Source: Methanosarcinales archaeon (lineage in GTDB: Archaea > Halobacteriota > Syntropharchaeia > Alkanophagales > Methanospirareceae). From it: a stretch of DNA of 12,235 nt. The translations under genes and the position numbers were made by a program. Shown in pieces: positions 5,684 through 10,937 of this stretch. The notes under the pieces were generated by a model that saw nothing but the letters and a program-made list of their open reading frames with translations, was not told the DNA's origin and did no database searches. Every line of letters begins with the position of its first letter. The stretch's first letter is position 1. The stretch covers positions 1 through 12,235 of the forward strand of contig QMVO01000025.1 of NCBI GenBank assembly GCA_003661125.1, given 5' to 3'.

Positions 5684-5938
5684 ATGGAACCAGAAAACGA
5701 CATGCTCTTAGAAACTATTTTTAGGAAAATAGTTTCTCAGCCCGTATCTATTATGGATATATTTATGAACAAACTCTATCATGCGCTGATAGAAATTCTA
5801 TATGAAGATAGACAGCCAAAAGAAATCCTCATGAGTCCAGACATATGGGCAGATTTCGGAGGACCCGAAAAATTGCTTGGCATCAAAGTTAGAAGAATTT
5901 ATGTCGGTCAAACATATTTAGGGGTGCGATACAGATGA
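5684..5938 (+). CDS. Unknown protein, 84 aa, with hairpin near its start
   Basis: Start ATG 5684 after GGGAGGAATAAAGGAAA. The C-terminal half (about residues 45-84: 'ILMSPDIWADFGGPEKLLGI' then 'VRRIYVGQTYLGVRYR') has the layout of small phage proteins in which a 'SPD.W..FG..E.L.GI.V' segment leads into a terminal beta hairpin. I cannot put a function on it. It overlaps the next gene by ATGA. A 12-bp perfect inverted repeat lies 27-54 bases after the start codon. Confidence 0.65.
   Translation: MEPENDMLLETIFRKIVSQPVSIMDIFMNKLYHALIEILYEDRQPKEILMSPDIWADFGGPEKLLGIKVRRIYVGQTYLGVRYR
5710..5737 (+). repeat. Perfect 12-bp inverted repeat within a coding start
   Basis: AGAAACTATTTT (5710-5721) and AAAATAGTTTCT (5726-5737) are exact complements with a TAGG loop. 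The hairpin lies in codons 9 to 18 of the 84-aa gene. It could slow translation, attenuate transcription or serve as an operator. Confidence 0.7.
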
Positions 5939-6375
5939 ATGAGGAGCAGATGAAACAGGTGAAAGAAATGGAAATGGAGTTAGTAATGATTGCTAGGAGG
6001 GCATTTGACCGTCCATTCAAACTACTTGACCTCGATTCTCCCGGAATCGAGATGCAAATCATGAGAACTACTGACGAATGGGCAAGAGAATTCCTTTTAT
6101 CAATTTTTTTACCTGCTGAGTTAATTGATGAGACAAGGGAGGAAGGGGAATCCATTCAAATTCCTGCAAGCTTCTGGGATTATCTCAAGAGTGCAATTAA
6201 ACAGAGGCTACCTTTTCTTGGAAGGTGGATAAAAATCAATCAGAAGCAGATAGTGAAAACTCAAATTATCAAGAAGTACGGGATTCATCCTTCATTCTTT
6301 AATACGAAGAGCTCATTAGGAAGGATGAAAGTGGTGTTGCCAGAGTCTTTTGATTTCTGGACAGAAAAGGAATAG
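5935..6375 (+). CDS. Unknown protein, 146 aa
   Basis: ATGA overlap with the previous gene fixes the start. The N-terminal helix (EEQMKQVKEMEMELVMIARR) is followed by a mixed region. The C-terminal part, 'IQIPASFWDYLKSAIKQRLP' then 'ALK..I..Y'-like basic strands and a final 'GRMKVVLPES', matches the general form of small virus proteins with an 'S.W..LK.....P....R' core, but I know no function. The gene ends in TAG at 6373-6375, and the same frame stays open for a further 89 codons into the next gene (see findings). A perfect 8-bp hairpin (6031-6051) lies in its coding sequence. Confidence 0.65.
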   Translation: MNEEQMKQVKEMEMELVMIARRAFDRPFKLLDLDSPGIEMQIMRTTDEWAREFLLSIFLPAELIDETREEGESIQIPASFWDYLKSAIKQRLPFLGRWIKINQKQIVKTQIIKKYGIHPSFFNTKSSLGRMKVVLPESFDFWTEKE

Positions 6376-6444
6376 TGCAAAAAAGGCGATAGGAAAGCAT
6401 GTGGAGAAAAGAATAATGAAAAGACAAAAGAATGGTGGGGACGT

Positions 6445-6642
6445 TTGACAAAAGAAGAACGAAGTAGATTGGTATATCTAGAAAGGGCGGATAAGCTGTC
6501 AAGTGAATATAGTGCAGGCGGTATAATACCAGATGATTGCTGTGAATGTGGAGCCTGCTCGATACCGCATTTAGGAGTAGGTTTATGCCCTCGCTGTCTT
6601 AATGAGCTCAGCCGACTAATAGAAAAAGCAGATGGGAAATGA
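6445..6642 (+). CDS. Zinc-ribbon protein, 65 aa as annotated; probable 5' end disrupted
   Basis: The protein has a helical start (TKEERSRLVYLERADKLSSE) and a cysteine-rich zinc ribbon (CCECGAC then LCPRC) before a terminal helix. The TTG at 6445 is the only start codon in this frame after the upstream TAG, and it has no good SD. The codons just before it read E-W-W-G-R-L, which continue the helix naturally, so the true protein likely begins upstream. ATG 6416 (with GGAG at 6403-6406) opens one frame away and would join it by a single-base shift in the AAAA/GGGG tracts near 6426-6440. It is therefore either a frameshifted gene, a sequence error or a readthrough product. Confidence 0.55.
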   Translation: MTKEERSRLVYLERADKLSSEYSAGGIIPDDCCECGACSIPHLGVGLCPRCLNELSRLIEKADGK

Positions 6643-6725
6643 TGTGGAGATTATCAGAACTTATCTCAATGACTCGCCAAATATCTCCTGAAAACGGGGA
6701 AAGAGCTATATTGATGGCGTCTTAA
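6639..6725 (+). CDS. Possible 28-aa peptide
   Basis: ATG 6639 overlaps the zinc-ribbon stop (ATGA) and runs 28 codons to TAA (6723-6725): MMWRLSELISMTRQISPENG and a short tail. The only support is the coupling and the otherwise empty gap before the terminase promoter. It may be chance. Confidence 0.25.
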   Translation: MMWRLSELISMTRQISPENGERAILMAS

Positions 6726-6752
6726 TGCCAGAAGTCCGGAATATGTTAGAAA

Positions 6753-6764
6753 TTTTTTATATAG
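6753..6764 (+). promoter_or_regulatory. TATA promoter for the terminase operon
   Basis: TTTTTTATATAG (6753-6764) lies in an AT-rich tract after the accessory run ends. Initiation about 25 bases downstream, near 6785-6790, gives a leader of roughly 12-17 nt before the small terminase ATG. There is no SD at that ATG, consistent with a short-leader transcript. Confidence 0.55.
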
Positions 6765-6801
6765 AATATTTAATTATTTTTTGTGAATTTTTGGATATAA
6801 A

Positions 6802-7203
6802 ATGAGCAAGAAGAAAAGAGGTGCGCCGGAAAAAGCATCCGTGAGAAAAATATTGAATGCAATACCGGGAACAGGCGGTATTATAAGTGCTATTGCTGCT
6901 AAACTCGGTGTCCATTATCATACTGTACTTAATTACCAGCAAAAATATGAAACAGTGCGTCGAGCAATAGAAGAAGAACGTGAAAAAATACTCGATAAAG
7001 CCGAAAGCAATATTTATGTCCGCATCATGGAAGGCGATGAGGACACGAGCAAGTGGTTCTTGGCGCGCAAGGGGAAACATAGAGGATACAGCGAAAAGAT
7101 AGACACAGAACAAAAAGTAGAGCTTAACGGTAAAATAAAAGTTGATATAAAGGATACACTAAAAAAATATAGACATGTCCTTGATGCCCTACCAGAAGAA
7201 TAG
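6802..7203 (+). CDS. terS: Terminase small subunit
   Basis: 133 aa. Residues about 20-55 form the DNA-recognition HTH typical of terminase small subunits (AIPGTGGIISAIAAKLGVHY then TVLNYQQKYE). They are followed by 'VRRAIEEEREKILDKAESNI' and 'GDEDTSKWFLARKGKHRGYS', the central oligomerisation region as seen in many phage TerS. The C-terminus is basic and ends 'VLDALPEE', which in the family touches the large subunit. TerS recognises packaging sites on concatemeric DNA and regulates TerL. The 29-base overlap with the next gene, itself a clear large terminase, makes the assignment firm. Start ATG 6802 comes after a TATA box and has no SD. Confidence 0.85.
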   Translation: MSKKKRGAPEKASVRKILNAIPGTGGIISAIAAKLGVHYHTVLNYQQKYETVRRAIEEEREKILDKAESNIYVRIMEGDEDTSKWFLARKGKHRGYSEKIDTEQKVELNGKIKVDIKDTLKKYRHVLDALPEE

Positions 7204-8545
7204 GCTCGCAGAATTCCAGGCAACAATCATCGACAATCCATATATACCACATGAACCCACAGAGAAGCAGGCATTATTCCTTATGCATCCCGGATTAGAG
7301 GGATTTTATGGCGGTGCTGCGGGTGGCGGGAAATCAGATGCACTATTGATGGCTGCACTTCAATATGTCGATGCATTTGATAAATGCGATTATGCAGCAT
7401 TACTCTTGCGCAGAACATACTCAGATCTTTCACTCCCAGGTGCATTAATGGACCGGGCGTTCACATGGCTCCAGGAAACAGATGCGAAATGGCATGAGGT
7501 AACAAAAACATGGAAATTCCCCAGCGGAGCCACTCTGTCGTTTGGCTATCTCCAACATGAACGTGATAAATATCGGTATCAAAGTGACGCGTTCCAATTC
7601 ATTGCATTTGACGAGCTCACTCAATTCACAGAAACACAATATCTCTATCTATTCTCGCGGTTGCGCAGACTCGAAGGTACTGATATACCTCTTCGCATGC
7701 GGAGTGCAAGCAATCCAGGCGATATCGGGCATGATTGGGTGAAACGCCGCTTTATCCTCCCGTCGAAAACAGAATTACAAAAAGCAGACCGTTTCTTTAT
7801 CTCTGCACGCTTAAATGACAATCCATATATCGATCAGACAGCATATATAAGTGCACTCAATAGACTTGATCCGGTGACACGCGAGCAGTTATTAGCGGGC
7901 AATTGGGACATAGTCCTAACCGGCAATCTATTCAAACGAGAATGGTTTGAGATTCTTGAGGTGATTCCGCCTCCGGATGCCAATTCCCTCCAGGTCAGAT
8001 TCTGGGATATGGCAGCAACAGAACCAAGTGATTCAGCGAGTTCGAATCCGGATTGGACTGTTGGTTGTCTCCTGATGCAGCGAAAAGGAATATACTATAT
8101 AAAAGATATCGTCAGATTTCAGAAAACCCCGGCAGATACAGAGGATATCATCAAACAGACAGCGCAGATGGATGGTATAGAAACGAGGATATATATGGAA
8201 CAAGAACCAGGTGCCAGCGGCGCAATTATGATAGATCATTATGCACGAGAAGTTCTTCAGGGTTATTCGTTTACTGGTGTGCGTAGTACAGGCTCGAAAG
8301 TAACGAGAGCGCAACCGGTTTCAGCGGCAGCCCAGAATCGACTCATTAAAGTTCTTTATGCGCCTTGGCTCCAGGAGCTGTTCACAGAATTGGAAGCATT
8401 TCCGTCTGTCAGCATTCACGATGATATTGTTGATGCACTCAGCGGTGCTTTTAATGCGCTCAATCAACTTCGGAACCAGATAGCAAAACCTACTATGCCT
8501 TCTTTTGTTGATATTTCTCCATCGCGATACAGTTTGCGCTATTGA
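7175..8545 (+). CDS. terL: Terminase large subunit (packaging ATPase and nuclease)
   Basis: 456 aa, usual length for the family. ATPase domain: Walker A GGAAGGGKSD (residues 46-55), Walker B with catalytic Glu in FIAFDELTQF (142-151, D146/E147), coupling motif SASNPG (177-182). RNase H-like nuclease domain: D278 in FWDMAATEP, E342 in YMEQEPGASG, and the late Asp pair in HDDIVDA (D416/D417, D420). TerL cuts concatemers and pumps DNA into the procapsid through the portal. ATG 7175 overlaps terS by 29 bases; the in-frame ATG 7184 is an alternative. The gene is intact although a mobile element begins 13 bases after its stop. Confidence 0.95.
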   Translation: MSLMPYQKNRLAEFQATIIDNPYIPHEPTEKQALFLMHPGLEGFYGGAAGGGKSDALLMAALQYVDAFDKCDYAALLLRRTYSDLSLPGALMDRAFTWLQETDAKWHEVTKTWKFPSGATLSFGYLQHERDKYRYQSDAFQFIAFDELTQFTETQYLYLFSRLRRLEGTDIPLRMRSASNPGDIGHDWVKRRFILPSKTELQKADRFFISARLNDNPYIDQTAYISALNRLDPVTREQLLAGNWDIVLTGNLFKREWFEILEVIPPPDANSLQVRFWDMAATEPSDSASSNPDWTVGCLLMQRKGIYYIKDIVRFQKTPADTEDIIKQTAQMDGIETRIYMEQEPGASGAIMIDHYAREVLQGYSFTGVRSTGSKVTRAQPVSAAAQNRLIKVLYAPWLQELFTELEAFPSVSIHDDIVDALSGAFNALNQLRNQIAKPTMPSFVDISPSRYSLRY

Positions 8546-8597
8546 TGTTTCAGTTCACTCCATTTTATGCTTTTAATGCTTTGTTTAAGATGTCATA

Positions 8598-8617
8598 CCC
8601 GTCTATTTATAGATGGG
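8598..8617 (+). repeat. Left-end hairpin of the IS element
   Basis: CCCGTCTA pairs with TAGATGGG (one G.T) around TTTA. Same foot, length and loop as the right-end hairpin. In the family this structure is bound by TnpA on single-stranded DNA. Confidence 0.75.
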
Positions 8618-8635
8618 ATACAGCGGATATTAAAC

Positions 8636-8643
8636 TTTATATA
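8636..8643 (+). promoter_or_regulatory. TATA box for leaderless tnpB
   Basis: TTTATATA centred about 28 bases before ATG 8668 inside the left end. At normal archaeal spacing transcription starts at or within a few bases of the ATG, so the mRNA would be leaderless. No SD is present, unlike the surrounding viral genes. Confidence 0.6.
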
Positions 8644-8667
8644 ACAAAAGCAATACTTATCTATAAA

Positions 8668-9891
8668 ATGTATCTTACTACTCGGGTAAAGATAGCGGAA
8701 GGGGGAGAAGAAAGGGAAGCGTTGCGAGAAGCTGGAAATATCTGCACCAAAATCTGGAATAAAGCAAATTACTATTGTCGGGAACAATGGGAACAGACGG
8801 GGAAAATACCCTCATACTACGAGTTACAACGAGTATTCAAAGATGACTTCTGGTGTCGTAAACTGCACTCACATACAGCTCAAGCAGTACTGCATAAATT
8901 AGCAGAGAGTTACCAGTCGTGGTATAAACTGAAGAAGACAGACCCGAAGGCACATCCGCCGGGATTCCGTAAGAAGAACAGTATTAGCACGATAGCATTC
9001 ACAAATTTCGCTGTCAGGGTGGAAGATCATCGCTTGCGACTAACACTCACAAAAGGGAAACATATATGGTTAGACTATCAAGTACAACCAGGAGTGGAAA
9101 TAACACAGGGGAATATCGTGAGAGTGGAGATAACTAACGGATATTCAAATATCGTGTATAGAGTAGAAGAACCAGAACCAAAGAAAAAGGGGCAGGTAAT
9201 GGCTATTGACTTAGGGATAATTAACACCGCGACAACAGTAAAGGAAGATGGTGAGGCTAAAATATATTCTGGTAAAGGCGTGCTTTCAATACAAAGATAC
9301 TTCAATAAGGAGATAGCGAAGTTACAGAGTATCGTAATGAACCAATCTGGTGGCAAGAAGAAGTGGAGCAGGCAGTTATCGGAATTATCGAGAAAGAGGA
9401 GGAGGCAGATAAAGCACGCATTACACGCACTAACGAGATCAATAGTGGAGGATTGTGTAAAATCAAATGTAAAGGAGGTGGTGATAGGTGACTTGAGGAA
9501 TATAAGAAAGGGTAAGAGATGGAATAAGAAGAGCAGTCAGAAACTCCATGCGTGGGGTTTCAAGCAGTTCACGGAACTTCTGAGGTATAAACTCGCCTTA
9601 GAAGGCATACGGTTGGTAACCGTGAACGAGAAGAGCACGTCAAAGATGTGCAGTAGATGTGGGTATGTGGATAGATACAACAGGAAGAAGCGGGGATGGT
9701 TCAAATGCCGCAAATGCGGCTATGAAGAGAATGCGGACATAAACGCGGCGATAAATATCTTGAAGAAGTATCTCCACCAGACAGGGCGACCTGTCGAGGG
9801 GAGTAGTGGTGTTGTGAACGCACCCCGTGTCATTCGATGGGATGGAAATATCCCATCGGAGCCGGATGCCCGTCAATTTATTGGCGGGTAG
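8668..9891 (+). CDS. tnpB: TnpB RNA-guided nuclease of an IS200/IS605 element
   Basis: 407 aa from ATG 8668, typical for TnpB. The frame is open back to 8542 but that part covers the left-end hairpin, and MYLTTRVKI is a normal TnpB start. The N-terminal half is the helical/wedge RNA-binding region. RuvC-I: D181 in AIDLGIINTAT. RuvC-II position: VVIGDLRNI with Gly274 where many TnpBs have Glu; E321 in VNEKSTSKMCSRCG may replace it. Zinc finger: C328, C331, C347, C350. RuvC-III: D357 in NADINAAINI. The family uses an omegaRNA from the element's right end to cut DNA next to a target motif, which helps the element persist. A complete reading frame with Asp residues kept suggests it may be active. 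Confidence 0.92.
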   Translation: MYLTTRVKIAEGGEEREALREAGNICTKIWNKANYYCREQWEQTGKIPSYYELQRVFKDDFWCRKLHSHTAQAVLHKLAESYQSWYKLKKTDPKAHPPGFRKKNSISTIAFTNFAVRVEDHRLRLTLTKGKHIWLDYQVQPGVEITQGNIVRVEITNGYSNIVYRVEEPEPKKKGQVMAIDLGIINTATTVKEDGEAKIYSGKGVLSIQRYFNKEIAKLQSIVMNQSGGKKKWSRQLSELSRKRRRQIKHALHALTRSIVEDCVKSNVKEVVIGDLRNIRKGKRWNKKSSQKLHAWGFKQFTELLRYKLALEGIRLVTVNEKSTSKMCSRCGYVDRYNRKKRGWFKCRKCGYEENADINAAINILKKYLHQTGRPVEGSSGVVNAPRVIRWDGNIPSEPDARQFIGG

Positions 9892-9896
9892 TTCAC
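9780..9896 (+). ncRNA. Putative omegaRNA at the tnpB 3' end
   Basis: The last 40 codons of tnpB encode little protein motif but several stems. GACAGG/CCTGTC (9780-9785/9790-9795) has a GCGA tetraloop. GGTG/CACC stems lie around 9807-9823. CGATGGGAT/ATCCCATCG (9835-9843/9850-9858) is perfect over 9 bp. The end hairpin is 9869-9888. OmegaRNAs of this family overlap the tnpB end and finish at the element's right boundary, so the guide would be the sequence after 9896. The exact 5' end cannot be read from sequence. Confidence 0.6.
9869..9888 (+). repeat. Right-end hairpin of the IS element
   Basis: CCCGTCAA pairs with TTGGCGGG (one G.T) around TTTA, mirroring the left-end hairpin. It overlaps the last codons and the TAG of tnpB; TTCAC follows at 9892-9896. 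Confidence 0.75.
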
Positions 9897-9913
9897 AATA
9901 TAAATATTAAATT

Positions 9914-9943
9914 AAATCATGAAACCGAAACAAGATGGAAGCG
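9914..9943 (+). repeat. 30-bp direct repeat, copy A
   Basis: Matches copy B (10210-10239) at 28 of 30 positions: AAATCATGAAA, three variable-region bases, then AAACAAGATGGAAGCG. Both copies place an ATG so that MKxKQDGS is encoded. The copies flank the 80-aa gene, spaced 296 bp apart. Confidence 0.75.
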
Positions 9944-9963
9944 AACCCGAAACAAGGAGGTAA
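9919..9963 (+). CDS. 14-aa leader-like ORF
   Basis: MKPKQDGSEPETRR, starting in repeat copy A and stopping with TAA inside the SD of the next gene. It shares its first eight residues (two differences) with the 38-aa gene at 10215 and looks like a truncated version of it or a translational leader. No SD of its own. Confidence 0.3.
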   Translation: MKPKQDGSEPETRR

Positions 9964-9965
9964 AA

Positions 9966-10208
9966 ATGGGAATAGTAAGGGAATACACTAAGGTTGGTTT
10001 ATATAAGATCTTGAAAAGATCAGTGAAGAGAGAAATAATAGAGCAATTAGCTAATGATGTTGAGGCTTGGATAGAAGAGGACATAAAAGCAAGGGAAAAG
10101 ATACATCCTACAACCAAAGACGAATACTGGGATGCCGGTTATTTCAGAGGACTAGAAGTTAGGGGAAGAATCATAAAAGATCGCTTAGCAAAAATATTAG
10201 AAGAGTAA
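9966..10208 (+). CDS. Unknown helical protein, 80 aa
   Basis: ATG 9966 lies five bases after AAGGAGG (9954-9960), the best start in a frame that is open much further upstream through the IS end. The protein is almost all charged helix (LYKILKRSVKREIIEQLAND, then VEAWIEEDIKAREKI), with a central 'EYWDAGYFRGLEVRGR' turn and a final KILEE. It may be a small coiled-coil packaging or head-assembly helper given its place in the packaging block, but there is no recognisable family motif. Confidence 0.7.
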   Translation: MGIVREYTKVGLYKILKRSVKREIIEQLANDVEAWIEEDIKAREKIHPTTKDEYWDAGYFRGLEVRGRIIKDRLAKILEE

Positions 10209-10209
10209 A

Positions 10210-10239
10210 AAATCATGAAAACCAAACAAGATGGAAGCG
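10210..10239 (+). repeat. 30-bp direct repeat, copy B
   Basis: Second copy of the repeat at 9914-9943; it contains the start of the 38-aa basic gene. Confidence 0.75.
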
Positions 10240-10331
10240 GAAAAGGTATAAGAGCGAACAAAGGACGAGGCGGATGCGTATCGCCCCGGGGCAAAGGGCG
10301 TGGCAGAAACCCGAAAAAGACGAAAAAATGA
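10215..10331 (+). CDS. Small Gly/Arg/Lys-rich basic protein, 38 aa
   Basis: MKTKQDGSGKG at the start, then RANKGRGGCVSPRGKGRGRN and a KKTKK end. Strongly basic and RGG-like, with one Cys, so nucleic-acid binding is likely. Support for translation: the stop TGA overlaps the ATG of the next gene (ATGA at 10328), and the first eight residues recur in the repeat copy A ORF. No SD is seen. A virion DNA-condensing peptide or RNA-binding protein are both possible; neither is shown. Confidence 0.55.
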   Translation: MKTKQDGSGKGIRANKGRGGCVSPRGKGRGRNPKKTKK

Positions 10332-10525
10332 CTACAGAACTAATTTGCAAGCTGCAAAAAGAACTCGATAATATTGTGTACCGAATAACACGAGCACGAA
10401 ACCAGCTCAAATACGAATACAATCCCGGTAGCCACGAATATAATCGCACACTGAAACAATTAGAAGAACTAATCAAGAAGAAAGTAGAACTTGAAACAGC
10501 AATTAAAACTATCAAAGCAATTTGA
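10328..10525 (+). CDS. Small coiled-coil protein, 65 aa
   Basis: I choose ATG 10328 (ATGA overlap with the basic gene) over the ATG at 10274, which lies in another frame inside that gene. The sequence is two charged helices (LQKELDNIVYRITRARNQLK and LKQLEELIKKKVELETAIKT) joined by a loop with YNPGSHEYN, a classic antiparallel coiled-coil hairpin. No family recognised. Confidence 0.7.
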   Translation: MTTELICKLQKELDNIVYRITRARNQLKYEYNPGSHEYNRTLKQLEELIKKKVELETAIKTIKAI

Positions 10526-10532
10526 ACAAATG

Positions 10533-10553
10533 TTCACTGAAATGTAAACGTTC
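10533..10553 (+). promoter_or_regulatory. Shared upstream element, copy 1 (TTCAC plus 12-mer)
   Basis: TTCAC (10533-10537), four bases, then ATGTAAACGTTC (10542-10553). The same arrangement with a three-base gap lies at 11650-11669. Each copy begins its 12-mer about 50 bases before a gene start (10594 and 11704). Likely a common operator or promoter element. TGAAC/GTTCA (10522-10535) also pairs locally. Confidence 0.5.
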
Positions 10554-10567
10554 TCTTTTTCTTTTTT
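10551..10567 (+). terminator. T-rich transcription terminator
   Basis: TTCTCTTTTTCTTTTTT, 14 T in 17 bases, 26 bases after the coiled-coil gene. Archaeal RNA polymerase stops on such T tracts without needing a hairpin. Confidence 0.55.
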
Positions 10568-10593
10568 CGGAATTCAATAAGAAGTAAACGAAG

Positions 10594-10725
10594 ATGGCGA
10601 TATACGAAGTCACCTTAATCAAAAAAGGAACCTTCGGTCGGGATGAAGTGACATACGAAGTGAAAGAAGAAGTTTATTATAGAATACTGAATGAGATTAT
10701 CAGAGAGAGTACCGAAAACTTTTAA
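10594..10725 (+). CDS. Small unknown protein, 43 aa
   Basis: MAIYEVTLIKKGTFGRDEV, then TYEVKEEVYYRILNEIIRES: a beta hairpin followed by a helix, a sensible small fold, ending at TAA 10723-10725. No SD; the AGAAG before the ATG is weak. The shared 12-mer lies upstream. Family not recognised. Confidence 0.5.
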   Translation: MAIYEVTLIKKGTFGRDEVTYEVKEEVYYRILNEIIRESTENF

Positions 10726-10730
10726 TAAAA

Positions 10731-10747
10731 ACCGAAAAGCTTTTATA
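10731..10747 (+). promoter_or_regulatory. BRE/TATA promoter for a leaderless gene
   Basis: ACCGAAAA (10731-10738) then CTTTTATA (10740-10747), centred about 26 bases before ATG 10770, which predicts a leaderless mRNA. A near copy, ACCGAAAACTTTTAATA, lies 20 bases upstream (10711-10727), giving tandem promoters. Confidence 0.65.
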
Positions 10748-10769
10748 GTGCTGACATCAATTTACATTT

Positions 10770-10922
10770 ATGAGTGAATTAAAGAAATACATCGAAGAGA
10801 TTATAAACGTAGTAGAAAAGCATAAAATAACAACAGCTACTGTAATAATCCAAACTATTGATGAAAATGGAAACAATTTAAGATTTGAAATAGATATAAA
10901 AGCTCCAGGTAATAGTTGGTGA
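10770..10922 (+). CDS. Small unknown protein, 50 aa
   Basis: MSELKKYIEEIINVVEKHKI forms a helix, followed by a beta hairpin (TTATVIIQTIDENGN, then LRFEIDIKAP). The start sits at the predicted transcription start, so it is leaderless. The ending GNSW-stop directly precedes the GC-rich interval. Family not recognised. Confidence 0.55.
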   Translation: MSELKKYIEEIINVVEKHKITTATVIIQTIDENGNNLRFEIDIKAPGNSW

Positions 10923-10937
10923 AAGCAAGAAAAATAT

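Larger units (their letters stand above)
8559..9896 (+). mobile_element. IS200/IS605-family element, IS1341-type (tnpB only)
   Basis: Ends proposed from three observations: matching subterminal hairpins (8598-8617 and 9869-9888) with the same CCCGTC stem start and TTTA loop; tnpB between them; and the same pentamer TTCAC (within AGTTCAC) just outside the left end (8554-8558) and at the right end (9892-9896). That is how IS200/IS605 elements keep their target motif on the left and repeat it at the right end. Distances (about 39 bases from left cut to hairpin, 8 from right hairpin to cut) fit the family. No tnpA (Y1 transposase) is present, so movement would need a TnpA supplied in trans. It sits immediately 3' of terL without damaging it. 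Confidence 0.7.

Noticed and set aside
6373..6375. TAG as a pyrrolysine codon
   Set aside because: TAG ends several other genes here in contexts where readthrough would collide with the next SD and start, so general pyrrolysine use is not supported. Readthrough at this single site stays open as a lesser option.
8542..8667. Extended TnpB N-terminus from TTG 8542
   Set aside because: The extra 42 codons cover the left-end hairpin and the TATA box and are unlike TnpB; ATG 8668 gives a normal TnpB beginning.
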